From NCBI GenBank assembly GCA_045811525.1, contig JBJMTV010000041.1, positions 1-64,000 on the forward strand: 64,000 bases of DNA, in the 5' to 3' direction. The DNA comes from VAZQ01 sp045811525. Lineage in GTDB: Bacteria; Pseudomonadota; Alphaproteobacteria; Rhizobiales; Xanthobacteraceae. Position 1 is the stretch's first letter. Each line of letters opens with the position of its first letter. A program made the position numbers and the translations under genes. Positions 33,692 to 42,934 of the stretch are shown one piece after another. The notes under the pieces were generated by a model. That model worked only from the letters and a program-made list of their open reading frames with translations. It did not search any database and was not told the origin of the DNA.

Positions 33692-35056
33692 TCACACCGT
33701 TGGCCGCTCTCCCGCCGCGGCTTCCTCCTCCAGCTCCTTGCGGGTGACCTTTCGCTCGGTGACCTTGGCGAGCTCGAGCAGGAAGTCCACCACCTTCTCC
33801 TCGAAGATTGGTGCCCGGATGCCAGCAACAGCCTCGGAATTCTTTGAATAATACTCCCAAACCTGCTGCTCGCGCCCGGGAATCTGGCGAGCTCGCTCGA
33901 GAATAGCACGCTTGATCTCGTCTTCACTGACGGTGATGTTGTTCTTCTCGCCGATCTCGGCGAGCACGAGCCCCAGACGCACTCGGCGCTCCGCGATGCC
34001 GCGATATTCCTCGCGCGCCTTTTCTTCGGTGGTGCCTTCGTCCGCGAAGCTCCGGCCTTGTCCCTTGAGCTCGCCGTCAACAGCGTCCCAAACGTTCTTG
34101 AACTCTTGCTCGGCCATGGTCGGCGGCAAGGCGAATTTGTGCATCTCGTCAAGCTTATCGAGCAACTGCCGCTTGACCCTCTGTCGGCTCAGGCCGGCGT
34201 GCTCCTGCTGGAGCTGGGCCTTCACTGCTTCTTTCAGCTTGTCCAGGGAGTCGAGCCCAAGGGACTTGGCAAAAGCATCGTCCAGGGTCACGGTCCCGGG
34301 AACCTCCACAGCCTTTAGAGTGACGTCGAACTCTACCTCCTTGCCGGCCAAATGAGTGTTGGGGTACTGCGCAGGAAACGTGACCTTGATGCGCCGCTGC
34401 TCACCGACCGACATGCCTATCAGCTGGTCCTCCATCCCCGGGACGAAAGTCCCAGAGCCGACCTCAACATTAACGTCGCCGCCGGTGCCGCCTTCGAAGG
34501 GCTTGCCTTCGATCGTGCCGGTGAAATCAATCACCGCGCGATCACCGTTCTCGACCTTGGCTCCCTCGCCCTTTGATGAATATGGCCGGTTCTGCTCGGC
34601 TATCCTGGCAAGCGCTGCGTCAACCTGTTCGTCAGTGACGTCGGCCACGAGCCGCTCGAGGGTAATTCCTTTGAAGTCGGCCAGCTCGACCTTAGGCAAG
34701 ACTTCCAGCGCCAGGGTATAAGCGAGGTCGATCTCCCCACCGATGATCTTGGGAACGGCAGCTTCCTCGTTGGGAATTGTGACCTTCGGCTCCATGGCAA
34801 GCCTCAGGCCGCGCTCGCTGACAATTTTGGCGTTGAGCTCACGGATCAATGCATCGACGGTTTCCGCCATGACCTGCTTGCCGTAGAGCTTGCGCAGATG
34901 CGAAACCGGCACCTTCCCCGGCCGAAAGCCGCGTAATTGCACGCGGTCCTTGAGTTCGACCAGCCGCTGGTCGAGCCGTTCTCGCAAATCGGTGGCGGGG
35001 ACCTGCACCTGAAACTCGCGCTTGAGGCCGTCCGTAACGGTTTCTGTGATTTCCAT
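33692..35056 (-). CDS. tig: Trigger factor
   Basis: 454 aa ribosome-associated chaperone with peptidyl-prolyl isomerase activity. The ribosome-docking signature GFRPGKVPVSHLRKLYG is near residue 45. The FKBP-type domain follows (VENGDRAVIDFTGTIEGKPF), then the helical arms. It opens the tig-clpP-clpX-lon block and lies 61 bp after tRNA-Leu. Confidence 0.97.
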   Translation of the reverse strand: MEITETVTDGLKREFQVQVPATDLRERLDQRLVELKDRVQLRGFRPGKVPVSHLRKLYGKQVMAETVDALIRELNAKIVSERGLRLAMEPKVTIPNEEAAVPKIIGGEIDLAYTLALEVLPKVELADFKGITLERLVADVTDEQVDAALARIAEQNRPYSSKGEGAKVENGDRAVIDFTGTIEGKPFEGGTGGDVNVEVGSGTFVPGMEDQLIGMSVGEQRRIKVTFPAQYPNTHLAGKEVEFDVTLKAVEVPGTVTLDDAFAKSLGLDSLDKLKEAVKAQLQQEHAGLSRQRVKRQLLDKLDEMHKFALPPTMAEQEFKNVWDAVDGELKGQGRSFADEGTTEEKAREEYRGIAERRVRLGLVLAEIGEKNNITVSEDEIKRAILERARQIPGREQQVWEYYSKNSEAVAGIRAPIFEEKVVDFLLELAKVTERKVTRKELEEEAAAGERPTV

Positions 35057-35117
35057 CGCGACAAATGCTCGGTTGTGCCCGGCGAGAGAATCGCGCGGCC
35101 TGACAGGTCCGCTGGGC

Positions 35118-35202
35118 TGGTGCGGGCGGAGGGGCTCGAACCCCCACGACTCTCGTCACGGGAACCTAAATCCCGCGCGTCTACCAATTCCGCCACGCCC
35201 GC
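35118..35202 (-). tRNA. tRNA-Leu (TAG)
   Basis: 85-nt minus-strand tRNA with a long variable arm as in class II tRNAs: acceptor GCGGGCG/CGCCCGC, anticodon stem CGGGA/TCCCG around TTTAGGT (anticodon TAG), variable arm GACGAGAGTC, T arm GGGGG/CCCCT around TTCGAGC, and encoded CCA at 35118-35120. Confidence 0.96.
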
Positions 35203-35377
35203 CAAGGGCGCCGGCTTATATCACGTGCAAAGGAGCGTGCGCACGACAAAAATGTCCTCGCATCCCGCGTTGCCCCGCCCGGCGTCTTGGCCCACAACGT
35301 TGCCCAGCCGGCGTCTTGGCCCGCACGGCCAAATAGTGTTCCGTCAGTTGTTCCCGCTTTTTACAGGAGGAGCCAAG

Positions 35378-36358
35378 GTGCGATCCATGACGCGTCGCCA
35401 TGCGGTGTTGGCGGCCTTCGGCACGCTCGGGTCAGCTCTCCTCAGCCGACCAACACTGGCGCAAGCCTGGCCGATCAAACCCATTCGCGTCATCGTCCCT
35501 CTCACGGCAGGCAGTGCCACCGACGTGATGGCTCGCTTGGTGCTGGAGCAGGTGTCCGCGCAGCTTCGTCAGCCGGTCATAGTCGAGAACCGGCCGGGTG
35601 CAGGAAACACCATCGGTATGGGGGCGGTCGCGAGGGCCGATCCGGACGGCTACACCATCCTCGCCAATTCCTCGACCCACACAGTGACGCCGGCCACCCG
35701 TTCCAATCTGGGCTTCGAGATGAGCGACCTCGCCGCCATCATTCCGCTCGGCAATATGCCGGTGGTGATGTGCGTCAATCCCTCGAAGGGCTACACAAAG
35801 CTGAGTGATTTTGTCGACTGGGCCCGGGCAAATCCGGGCCTTGCCAACTATGCCTCGGCTGGGGCGGGCAACTCCTCGCATTTGAACGGGGAGCGCTTCC
35901 GCCTCGCGGCCGGTTTCCAAGCGGTGCACCTTCCATTTAAGGGTGCCCCCGAAGCACTCACCGAGGTCATGGCTGGTCGCGCGGATTTCTACTTCGCCCC
36001 ACTGATCAACGCCCTCCCCTTGCTCAAGGATCGCAGACTGCAAGCCTTGGCAGTAAGTGGCTCAACGCGTGCCTCGGCACTGGCCGATGTCCCAACCACG
36101 GTGGAGGCCGGTTACCCCAACTCAGAGTACAACTTCTGGGCGGGCGTCTTCGCACCAGCCAAGACCCCTGCTGAAATCCGCAAAAAGCTGTATGACGAGA
36201 TGGCCAAGGCAATGGCCTTGCCGACCACGCGCGAACGCCTCGCGGCCTTGGGGGCGGATCCGATGCCCCTCACCTCCGAGCAGTATGCAGCGCTCGTGCG
36301 CAAGGAGATCGAGACCAATACTGAGCTGGTGACCGCGGCGGGAATTAAAGTGAACTAA
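35378..36358 (+). CDS. Bug/TTT-type periplasmic solute-binding receptor (second copy)
   Basis: 326 aa. The start is a GTG at 35378 with AGGAGG at 35365-35370 and a 7-nt spacer; an ATG three codons later has poorer spacing. A twin-arginine-like N-terminus (MTRRHAVLAAFGTLGSALLS) ends at LAQA, then the family core follows: WPIKPIRVIVPLTAGSATDV, VIVENRPGAGNTIGMGAVAR and FKGAPEALTEVMAGRADFYF. No TctA/TctB genes are adjacent, so the ligand is unknown. Its 3' end overlaps the convergent nnr gene by 14 bp. Confidence 0.9.
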   Translation: MRSMTRRHAVLAAFGTLGSALLSRPTLAQAWPIKPIRVIVPLTAGSATDVMARLVLEQVSAQLRQPVIVENRPGAGNTIGMGAVARADPDGYTILANSSTHTVTPATRSNLGFEMSDLAAIIPLGNMPVVMCVNPSKGYTKLSDFVDWARANPGLANYASAGAGNSSHLNGERFRLAAGFQAVHLPFKGAPEALTEVMAGRADFYFAPLINALPLLKDRRLQALAVSGSTRASALADVPTTVEAGYPNSEYNFWAGVFAPAKTPAEIRKKLYDEMAKAMALPTTRERLAALGADPMPLTSEQYAALVRKEIETNTELVTAAGIKVN

Positions 36359-37880
36359 GCCAGGTCGGCTGGGTACCGCGCTCAAGCGCTTCATTACTCG
36401 AGAGCTTCCCGAGCAAGCGCTTGTGCACGTGGGGAAGGGCCTCAGGTAAATCCTCTGCAATGAGGCCGGCGCCGACCTCACGAGCGGCCTCTCCATGTAC
36501 CCAGGCAGCCGCCGCAGCTGCCTGATAGCCCGGCATTCCTTGCGCGAGGAAGCCAGCTAGAATGCCCGCGAGCACGTCCCCTGAGCCGGCCGTGGCAAGC
36601 CACGACGGGGCATTCGAGGAAACTGCCGCGCGCCCCTCTGGAGCGGCGATCACGGTGTCGGGACCCTTGCACAGCACGATTGCGCCCGAGCGGCGTGCAG
36701 CGGCCCGCGTCAGCTCGAGCTTTGACGTAAAGTCTGCGAAGAGATGACTGAAAATACGTCGGAATTCCCCTTCATGCGGTGTGAGGACGGTCTCCCCCCG
36801 ACGGTCCCCGATGGCATCGAACAGCAATTTGGGGGTTTCGGCGAAGCTGGTGAGTGCATCGGCATCCAGCACCACCGCACGCGGCCCACGGAGCGCCGTC
36901 AACACCAGCTCCCGCATGCGCGGGCCCACGCCGCCACCCGGTCCGATGACCACGGTGTTACACCGGGGATCAGCAAGGCATTCCCCAAGCTCCTCCGCGC
37001 CGTCGACCGGCCGCACCATGACCGCGAGACTTGCGGCGGCGTTAATGGCAAATGCCTCACGCGGGCTCGCAATCGTGACAAGTCCTGCTCCCGCGCGCAA
37101 CGCTCCGCGCGCGGCGAGGCGGGCGGCGCCCGTGGAGACTTTTCCGGAGACGACCACCACATGGCCACGGGTGTATTTGTGCCGGTCCGGCCGGGGCAGC
37201 GGGAACTCGGGGCCCCACAAGGCCGGCGCGTTCAGCACCGCTGCAGGTTTGATCTGCTCGAGCACAATTCCCGGAATACCAATGTCGGCAAGCTCAAGCG
37301 TGCCGCAGTGGAGCCGACCAGGTAGCAGCAGATGCCCTGGCTTGCGGCGGAAAAAGGTGACGGTGTATGCGGCGTTCACTGCCACACCCATGACCGCGCC
37401 CGTGGTGCCGTTGATCCCACTGGGGAGGTCCACCGAATGCACGGCAACGGGCGCTGCATTAATCGTCTCGATCATGGCGCGCGGCATGCCTTCTACCGCT
37501 CGGTCGAGCCCCGCACCAAAAAGGGCGTCGATCACCACATCACACGGCATAACGAGCGACTGCGCCGCGTGCTGCACCTCGCCGCGCCAGCCCTCGGCAG
37601 CACGCTTGGCCTCACCGGTGAGCTTCGCCCGGTCGCCCACCAAGAGGACGCGCACCCGAAACCGCCGCTCGGCTAGCCTGCGCGCCGCTACAAATCCATC
37701 GCCTCCGTTGTTGCCGGCCCCTGCAACAACGGTCACGCGCGTCCCGCTGGGGTGGCGGCGAGCCACACTATTGGCCACGGCCTCGCCCGCAGCTCCCATA
37801 AGGCTCATTGCCGGAATGCCACTCGCAACGGCCAGCCGATCAGCCTGCGCCATTTCCGCAGTCGTGAGCAGCTCGATCAT
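36345..37880 (-). CDS. nnrDE: Bifunctional NAD(P)HX epimerase / ADP-dependent NAD(P)HX dehydratase
   Basis: 511 aa from the ATG at 37880 (MIELLTTAEMAQADRLAV). It repairs hydrated NADH and NADPH. The N-terminal YjeF epimerase domain has VVAGAGNNGGDGFVAARRLA and DALFGAGLDR; the C-terminal ribokinase-like domain has VVIGPGGGVGP, LTPHEGEFRRIF and ATAGSGDVLAGILAG. The two-domain fusion is normal in bacteria. The frame upstream to 37964 is not family-like. Confidence 0.95.
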   Translation of the reverse strand: MIELLTTAEMAQADRLAVASGIPAMSLMGAAGEAVANSVARRHPSGTRVTVVAGAGNNGGDGFVAARRLAERRFRVRVLLVGDRAKLTGEAKRAAEGWRGEVQHAAQSLVMPCDVVIDALFGAGLDRAVEGMPRAMIETINAAPVAVHSVDLPSGINGTTGAVMGVAVNAAYTVTFFRRKPGHLLLPGRLHCGTLELADIGIPGIVLEQIKPAAVLNAPALWGPEFPLPRPDRHKYTRGHVVVVSGKVSTGAARLAARGALRAGAGLVTIASPREAFAINAAASLAVMVRPVDGAEELGECLADPRCNTVVIGPGGGVGPRMRELVLTALRGPRAVVLDADALTSFAETPKLLFDAIGDRRGETVLTPHEGEFRRIFSHLFADFTSKLELTRAAARRSGAIVLCKGPDTVIAAPEGRAAVSSNAPSWLATAGSGDVLAGILAGFLAQGMPGYQAAAAAAWVHGEAAREVGAGLIAEDLPEALPHVHKRLLGKLSSNEALERGTQPTWLSSL

Positions 37881-38337
37881 TCCGGAACAGTATTCCGGCA
37901 GCTTTGCGCACGCGAGACCGCCCAATTCTGTTCGGCGTCGCACGAGACAGGTGACAACGCCCAAAAAACAGGCAAACTGCTCATATCTTGATTGTGCCTT
38001 CGTCGCGGACGTCCTATCGGCGGGTCAATGACCTGCAAAGCGCCGCTCGGCTCAACTTCCGTGAACCGGAGGTTCGCGCGCCACCTGCTGCAAGCACGAC
38101 GCGAGCTTTGCCTTCAAAGGGGCACGCTAGAAGCATGGAGTTACTGGAGAAACATCGAATTTCTGCGCTGGTGGTCTTTCGCTCCGCAGTTCGTATCCGA
38201 ACGTATCGCGAGCTGCACTCGAACTTCAAACTCGGCCTACAGCGTTTTCTCGCACAAGGCGCTTGGCACGGAGCCTGCTAACCACTAGCGGCGCGTCGAC
38301 GGGTGCGGCCTCGCACCATCAGGGGGAAGGAAACGGC
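37881..38337. other. Divergent intergenic region before glnB
   Basis: About 457 bp. The open frames across it are short and have no recognisable product. It holds the nnr promoter on the minus strand and the sigma-54-type glnBA promoter at 38263-38279. I looked for NtrC palindromes (GCAC and GTGC arms) upstream of the promoter and saw none that I would defend. Confidence 0.5.
38263..38279 (+). promoter_or_regulatory. Sigma-54 (RpoN) promoter of glnBA
   Basis: CTTGGCACGGAGCCTGCT matches the -24/-12 consensus (TGGCACG-N4-TTGCW) with one mismatch. The invariant GG and GC are 12 bp apart as required. The start of transcription would be near 38290, about 48 bp before the glnB ATG. Nitrogen control of glnBA through NtrC and RpoN is well established in alphaproteobacteria. 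Confidence 0.75.
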
Positions 38338-38676
38338 ATGAAGAAGATCGAGGCCGTCATCAAGCCGTTCAAACTGGACGAGGTGAAGGAAGCACTGCAG
38401 GAAGTCGGACTGCAGGGTATCACCGTGACCGAGGCGAAAGGCTTCGGCCGGCAGAAGGGACATACGGAGCTTTATCGGGGTGCCGAATACGTCGTGGATT
38501 TTCTGCCCAAGGTGAAGATCGAGATTGTGCTCGGTGACGACATGGTCGAGAAAGCCATCGAGGCGATCCGGCGTGCAGCGCAAACCGGGCGGATCGGGGA
38601 CGGCAAAATTTTCGTTTCCAGCATCGAAGAAGCCATCCGGATCAGGACAGGGGAGTCCGGGTTGGACGCGATCTAA
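38338..38676 (+). CDS. glnB: Nitrogen regulatory protein P-II
   Basis: 112 aa trimeric signal protein that senses 2-oxoglutarate and ATP/ADP and controls glutamine synthetase adenylylation and NtrB. The start MKKIEAVIKPFKLDEVKEAL at 38338 follows GGGGGAAGG. The T-loop uridylylation tyrosine is Tyr51 (GHTELYRGAEYVVDFLP), and the C-terminal signature RTGESGLDAI is intact. glnA follows after 70 bp in the usual glnBA operon. Confidence 0.97.
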   Translation: MKKIEAVIKPFKLDEVKEALQEVGLQGITVTEAKGFGRQKGHTELYRGAEYVVDFLPKVKIEIVLGDDMVEKAIEAIRRAAQTGRIGDGKIFVSSIEEAIRIRTGESGLDAI

Positions 38677-38746
38677 ACCGACCGCCATCTCTCGCATTCC
38701 CGCGCAAGCCGCCCCTCCGACAGCCACACGAAAGGGTCTCCGTCCC

Positions 38747-40156
38747 ATGACGACTGCCAAAGACGTAATGAAGCTGATCAAGGACAACGACGTAAAATAC
38801 GCTGACTTTCGCTTCACCGATCCGCGCGGAAAGTGGCAGCACGTCACGTTCGATATCTCGATGATCTCGGAAGAGACCTTTGCTGAGGGCCAGATGTTCG
38901 ATGGCTCCTCGATCGCTGGCTGGAAGGCGATCCATGAGTCGGACATGAACCTGATGCCGGATCCGGCGTCCGCCTGCATCGATCCGTTCTTCGCCGAAAC
39001 GACAGTGTCGCTGGTCTGCGACGTACTCGAGCCCACGACGGGAGAGCCGTACAATCGCGACCCGCGCAGCATTGCCAAGAGGGCGGAGGGCTACGCCAAG
39101 GCCTCGGGGGTGGGTGACACGGTCTATTTTGGTCCGGAAGCGGAGTTCTTCATCTTTGATGACGTGAAATACGCGGCTTCACCGTACAACACCGGTTTCA
39201 AGCTCGATTCGACTGAATTCCCCACCAACTCCGACACTGACTACGAAGGCGGCAATCTGGGCCATCATATCGGATTCAAGAAGGGCTACTTCCCGGTCCC
39301 GCCGCAGGACAGCGTGCAAGATATGCGCTCGGAGATGCTCGGTGCCATGGCGCGTATGGGCGTCAAGGTGGAAAAGCATCATCACGAGGTCGCCTCGGCC
39401 CAGCACGAGCTCGGCATGCGTTTCTCGCCAATGGTGGTGATGGCCGACCAACTGCAGATCTACAAGTACTGCATCACCCAGGTCGCACAGATTTACGGTA
39501 AGACCGCGACCTTCATGCCGAAGCCCATCTATGGCGATAACGGCTCCGGCATGCATTGCCATCAGTCGATTTGGAAGGCCGGCAAGCCGGTGTTTGCCGG
39601 CAACAAATATGCCGACCTCTCGGATACTTGCCTTTCCTACATTGCCGGTGTCATCCGGCACGCGAAGGCGATAAATGCCTTCACCAACCCGACCACGAAT
39701 TCCTATAAGCGCCTGGTGCCCGGCTTCGAGGCGCCGGTCCTGCTGGCGTATTCGGCGCGTAATCGTTCGGCCTCGTGCCGGATTCCGTGGACAACGAATC
39801 CCAAGGCGAAGCGGGTGGAGGTGCGCTTCCCCGATCCGTTATGCAATCCTTACCTCGGCTTCGCCGCGATGCTGATGGCCGGCATGGATGGCATCAAGAG
39901 TAAGCTTGATCCCGGACCGGCGATCGACAAGGACCTCTATGATCTCCCCCCTGCCGAGCTCAAACAGATTCCGACCGTCTGTGGCTCCTTGCGCCAGGCG
40001 CTCGAGGAGCTAAGCAAGGATCGCGAGTTCCTGAAAGCAGGTGGCGTGTTCGACGACGATTTTCTCGATGCTTACATCGAGTTGAAAATGACGGAGGTCA
40101 TCCGCTTCGAACACACGCCGCATCCGGTCGAATTCGAGATGTATTATTCGGCATAA
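38747..40156 (+). CDS. glnA: Glutamine synthetase type I
   Basis: 469 aa dodecameric enzyme making glutamine from glutamate, ammonia and ATP. From the ATG at 38747 it shows FDGSSIAGWKAI, the ATP-binding stretch (KPIYGDNGSGMHCHQSIWK), and the adenylylation-site Tyr in KDLYDLPPAE, so it should be covalently controlled by GlnE downstream of GlnB. A terminator follows at 40213. The frame extending back to 38525 is antisense-like sequence over glnB and is rejected. Confidence 0.98.
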   Translation: MTTAKDVMKLIKDNDVKYADFRFTDPRGKWQHVTFDISMISEETFAEGQMFDGSSIAGWKAIHESDMNLMPDPASACIDPFFAETTVSLVCDVLEPTTGEPYNRDPRSIAKRAEGYAKASGVGDTVYFGPEAEFFIFDDVKYAASPYNTGFKLDSTEFPTNSDTDYEGGNLGHHIGFKKGYFPVPPQDSVQDMRSEMLGAMARMGVKVEKHHHEVASAQHELGMRFSPMVVMADQLQIYKYCITQVAQIYGKTATFMPKPIYGDNGSGMHCHQSIWKAGKPVFAGNKYADLSDTCLSYIAGVIRHAKAINAFTNPTTNSYKRLVPGFEAPVLLAYSARNRSASCRIPWTTNPKAKRVEVRFPDPLCNPYLGFAAMLMAGMDGIKSKLDPGPAIDKDLYDLPPAELKQIPTVCGSLRQALEELSKDREFLKAGGVFDDDFLDAYIELKMTEVIRFEHTPHPVEFEMYYSA

Positions 40157-40212
40157 AGCGGCGATCTGGGCCAATGGCCTAATGGCCGCGCCTTGGCGTT
40201 GTCGGATAACCC

Positions 40213-40238
40213 AAGGGGCACGGACCGGCGCCCCTTTC
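40213..40238 (+). terminator. Terminator downstream of glnA
   Basis: AAGGGGC pairs with GCCCCTT around a loop that contains a nested CGG/CCG, followed by TCAC on the plus strand. It lies 57 bp past the glnA stop and 17 bp before the 3' end of the convergent diguanylate cyclase gene, so it may serve both. Confidence 0.55.
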
Positions 40239-40254
40239 ACAACTGTGCCATCAC

Positions 40255-41523
40255 TTAGCGCGCTGGGAGCGGCGCGGCATCCGGCTGCCAGCGTAACCCT
40301 TTTTGCCCCCGCTGGTCCGGAGGCGATGCAGGCTGAGGCGTGTTCCACGACCCCTCCTCGAGTGCCTCGACCCGATTGCGGCCGTTCGCCTTTGCTTGAT
40401 AAAGCGCTCGGTCGGCCAGCGGCAGTAGTGTCGTTAGGTCGGCACAGACGGCTGTGCTCACTGCGCCGATGCTCACGGTCGCACGGACAGGAGCTCCGGC
40501 GATCATTGCTCCTGCTTCTTCGAACGCGCGTCGCAGGCGCTCGGCTGCTGTGAGTGCATCCGCGAGAGAGCCCGGCATCAATGCCACAAATTCTTCGCCC
40601 CCCAGGCGGGCAACCACATCGGACGCGCGTAGGCTTTTCGTAGCGGTCGCGGCGAATACTCGCAGCGTGTCGTCGCCAAGAGCATGGCCGAACCGGTCGT
40701 TGATCTTCTTGAAATGGTCAAGGTCGAACATCAGCACGCTGACCGGGTCGCCATTCTTCACTTGCCGAGTCAGCACCTGCCGGGCTGCAGCAAAGAACCC
40801 GCGACGATTCAAGATTCCGGTGAGCTCATCGGTGAGCGCCGCGTCGCGCTGGATGCGCACCGTGCGTTCTTTGGCGAGCACGAGCACGATGAAGGCCGTG
40901 CCGACCACATAGAGCATTGTCTCGAGCGCAAATACCGCCACCCAGCCGCTCGCCAAAGTGACAACTCCAGCTTCGGCGGGCAGCAGACTGGCAAGCGGAA
41001 TTGGACACAGGAAAACGGCGCCGTGCAAAATGGGCACGAAGATCGCAGGCCATCGCCGCAGCAAAGTCTTCCGCCTTTCGCGCCAAAGCTCGATGGCAGT
41101 CAGGAATGTGTAGCTCGCAACGATGACGGAGCTCAGGGTAATGCGCAGGACCCCCTGCTCGCCGAAATCAGGAAACATGCAGGCCAGCAGCCATACTGCC
41201 GCGCCCGCGCACATGGCACCCCACAGCACCGGTCGGCCATGAAAGAGGCGCGACGCGCTCCAGATCATTCCGCAAGCGATGAACAGAGATGCGTTACCTA
41301 TGCCGCGGGGTAACGGCGGCGAGATCAGGTTCTCAAGGCTCCAGATCGCAACCGAAAAGCCGCCGAGCAGATAGGCGGTCCCCCACCAGGCGAGTGCGCG
41401 CACACGTTCTTGTGCCCAGGCTGCCAACAGGAACAGGCCTAGGAGTGCGGTGATGCAGGTCGCGACGACAAACAACGTAGCCACGTCGAGCGTGATTTGC
41501 GTGTGGATGGGAGCGAACTGCAT
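40255..41523 (-). CDS. Membrane-anchored diguanylate cyclase (GGDEF)
   Basis: 422 aa. About seven membrane helices occupy residues 10-215, followed by a GGDEF domain at about 225-390. The active-site motif is GGEEF at residues 308-312, and the product-inhibition site RxxD (RASD, residues 299-302) has the correct 5-residue spacing. The enzyme should make cyclic di-GMP and be feedback inhibited. The Pro/Gln-rich tail has no known domain. It is transcribed alone, toward glnA. The exopolysaccharide locus downstream could be among its outputs, but there is no direct evidence. Confidence 0.93.
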   Translation of the reverse strand: MQFAPIHTQITLDVATLFVVATCITALLGLFLLAAWAQERVRALAWWGTAYLLGGFSVAIWSLENLISPPLPRGIGNASLFIACGMIWSASRLFHGRPVLWGAMCAGAAVWLLACMFPDFGEQGVLRITLSSVIVASYTFLTAIELWRERRKTLLRRWPAIFVPILHGAVFLCPIPLASLLPAEAGVVTLASGWVAVFALETMLYVVGTAFIVLVLAKERTVRIQRDAALTDELTGILNRRGFFAAARQVLTRQVKNGDPVSVLMFDLDHFKKINDRFGHALGDDTLRVFAATATKSLRASDVVARLGGEEFVALMPGSLADALTAAERLRRAFEEAGAMIAGAPVRATVSIGAVSTAVCADLTTLLPLADRALYQAKANGRNRVEALEEGSWNTPQPASPPDQRGQKGLRWQPDAAPLPAR

Positions 41524-41868
41524 CGATGAGGACCCTCACTGGCGTTCTGGGGTCTCTTATCATCGACACCGCTTTATGCATGCGAACTCTGATTCGAGCG
41601 TTTGTGGTTGGTTTCGCTAAGCATCTATTTTGCGTCGAAAACTGCACAAAAGAGTACGCAACTCAGGAAGATTAGTTGTGAGACCTGCAGGACCCCCGAG
41701 CGGCCGGATCAAACCGTCTGCGCCGTCCAAATGCCTGTTCGACATTAGGGATCGCTGCCCAGCTCCGCATCGCGGCGCTCGGAACCACGTCGGCTGATGA
41801 ACCAGTCGAAGCTCGCTCGGGGCAGATGTTGCGGCGCGTTCCGCTACACCATTCGCAATTGCTGCCAG
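41524..41868. other. Intergenic region between rpsI and the diguanylate cyclase
   Basis: About 345 bp with no supported gene on either strand. It is the 3' side of rpsI and the promoter side of the cyclase gene (minus strand). No clear rho-independent terminator was found for rpsI. Confidence 0.45.
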
Positions 41869-42348
41869 TTAGCGTTTCGAGAACTGGAACGAGCGCCTCG
41901 CCTTCGCCCGGCCGTACTTCTTGCGCTCGACTACACGGGAATCCCGAGTGAGGAACCCGCCTTTCTTGAGGGCGCCGCGCAAATCAGGCTCAAAGTTCAT
42001 CAGCGCCTTGGACAAGCCGTGACGGACGGCACCGGCTTGGCCCGACAACCCGCCCCCTGAAACCGTGCACACGATGTCATATTGGTCGGCACGGTTGGTG
42101 GCGACCAACGGTTGCTGGATCAACATCCGCAGGACCGGCCGTGCGAAATAGGTTTCCAGCTCGCGCGTGTTGACGACGATCTTTCCGCCGCCACGTTTGA
42201 GCCAGACGCGTGCGACGGCATCTTTCCGCTTGCCAGTGGCGTAGGCGCGGCCCTGCTTATCCAGTCTCTGCACATATCGGGGCGTCTCAGCAGCAGCTGC
42301 CGGCTTGAGCGCGGCAAGCTGATCGAGCGACTGCATGGTTTCCGCCAT
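41869..42348 (-). CDS. rpsI: 30S ribosomal protein S9
   Basis: 159 aa from the ATG at 42348 (MAETMQSLDQLAALK). This matches the alphaproteobacterial S9, which carries an N-terminal extension of about 30 residues. Core signatures: GRAYATGKRKDAVARVW, GGGLSGQAGAVRHGL and the C-terminal KARRSFQFSKR that reaches the P site. A GTG at 42354 overlapping the rplM stop as GTGA is an alternative start. It forms the conserved rplM-rpsI pair. Confidence 0.97.
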   Translation of the reverse strand: MAETMQSLDQLAALKPAAAAETPRYVQRLDKQGRAYATGKRKDAVARVWLKRGGGKIVVNTRELETYFARPVLRMLIQQPLVATNRADQYDIVCTVSGGGLSGQAGAVRHGLSKALMNFEPDLRGALKKGGFLTRDSRVVERKKYGRAKARRSFQFSKR

Positions 42349-42350
42349 GG

Positions 42351-42815
42351 TCACGCGGTCCTTGTGTTCTTACGGTTCATTGCTGCGATGTCGAGCTTTT
42401 CAGGCTGTTGTGCAACGTGCGGGTGGTCAGGCCCCGCATAGACCCTCAGGTTGCCAAGTTGTACCCGGCCCAGTGGTCCTCGCGGCAGCATACGCTCAAC
42501 CGCCTTTTCCACGACGCGCTGAGGGAATTTTCCCTCGAGGATGGAACGCGCGGTACGTTCCTTCACGCCGCCGATAAACCCGGTGTGGTGATAATAGACC
42601 TTGTTCTCGCGCTTCTTGCCGGTAAGCACGATCTTCTCGGCATTGACGATAATGACATTGTCACCGTCATCCACATGCGGTGTATACGTGGCTTTGTGCT
42701 TGCCGCGCAGCCGCATGGCCACAATGGTCGCGAGCCGCCCGACGACAAGGCCGGTCGCATCAATCATCACCCACTTCTTTTCAATCTCGGCCGGCTTCGC
42801 CGAAAACGTCTTCAT
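42351..42815 (-). CDS. rplM: 50S ribosomal protein L13
   Basis: 154 aa. KTFSAKPAEIEKKWVMIDA at the start, HKATYTPHVDDGDNVIIVNA, YYHHTGFIGG and MLPRGPLGR are all L13 signatures. It is the first gene of rplM-rpsI. Confidence 0.97.
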   Translation of the reverse strand: MKTFSAKPAEIEKKWVMIDATGLVVGRLATIVAMRLRGKHKATYTPHVDDGDNVIIVNAEKIVLTGKKRENKVYYHHTGFIGGVKERTARSILEGKFPQRVVEKAVERMLPRGPLGRVQLGNLRVYAGPDHPHVAQQPEKLDIAAMNRKNTRTA

Positions 42816-42898
42816 ACGCCGGTTTCCTGCAGGGAACGCTGGGGAGCCGGCTCATACTATGGCGCCGATCAGGGGTCAACAGCTGAGTTCGGATCTCA

Positions 42899-42934
42899 AT
42901 TATACCAATGGCTTATGTCTATGGTTCCATTATA
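42899..42934 (-). promoter_or_regulatory. AT-rich putative promoter region of rplM-rpsI
   Basis: On the minus strand two TATAAT hexamers (42929-42934 and 42899-42904) sit in an AT-rich patch unlike its surroundings, 85-115 bp upstream of rplM. No good TTGACA-like box is correctly spaced to either, so the exact promoter is uncertain. Confidence 0.35.

Noticed and set aside
34937..35377. N-terminal extension of the second Bug receptor back to 34937
   Set aside because: It would run through tRNA-Leu and into tig; the GTG at 35378 has a near-perfect ribosome binding site and a leader peptide.
36781..38031. 416-codon plus-strand open frame opposite the NAD(P)HX repair gene
   Set aside because: It is Ser/Arg/Pro/Ala-rich antisense of a clearly conserved enzyme and resembles no protein family; GC-rich DNA gives such frames by chance.
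37988..38288. Two overlapping ~98-codon plus-strand frames before glnB
   Set aside because: No family, no ribosome binding site, and they run through the sigma-54 promoter.
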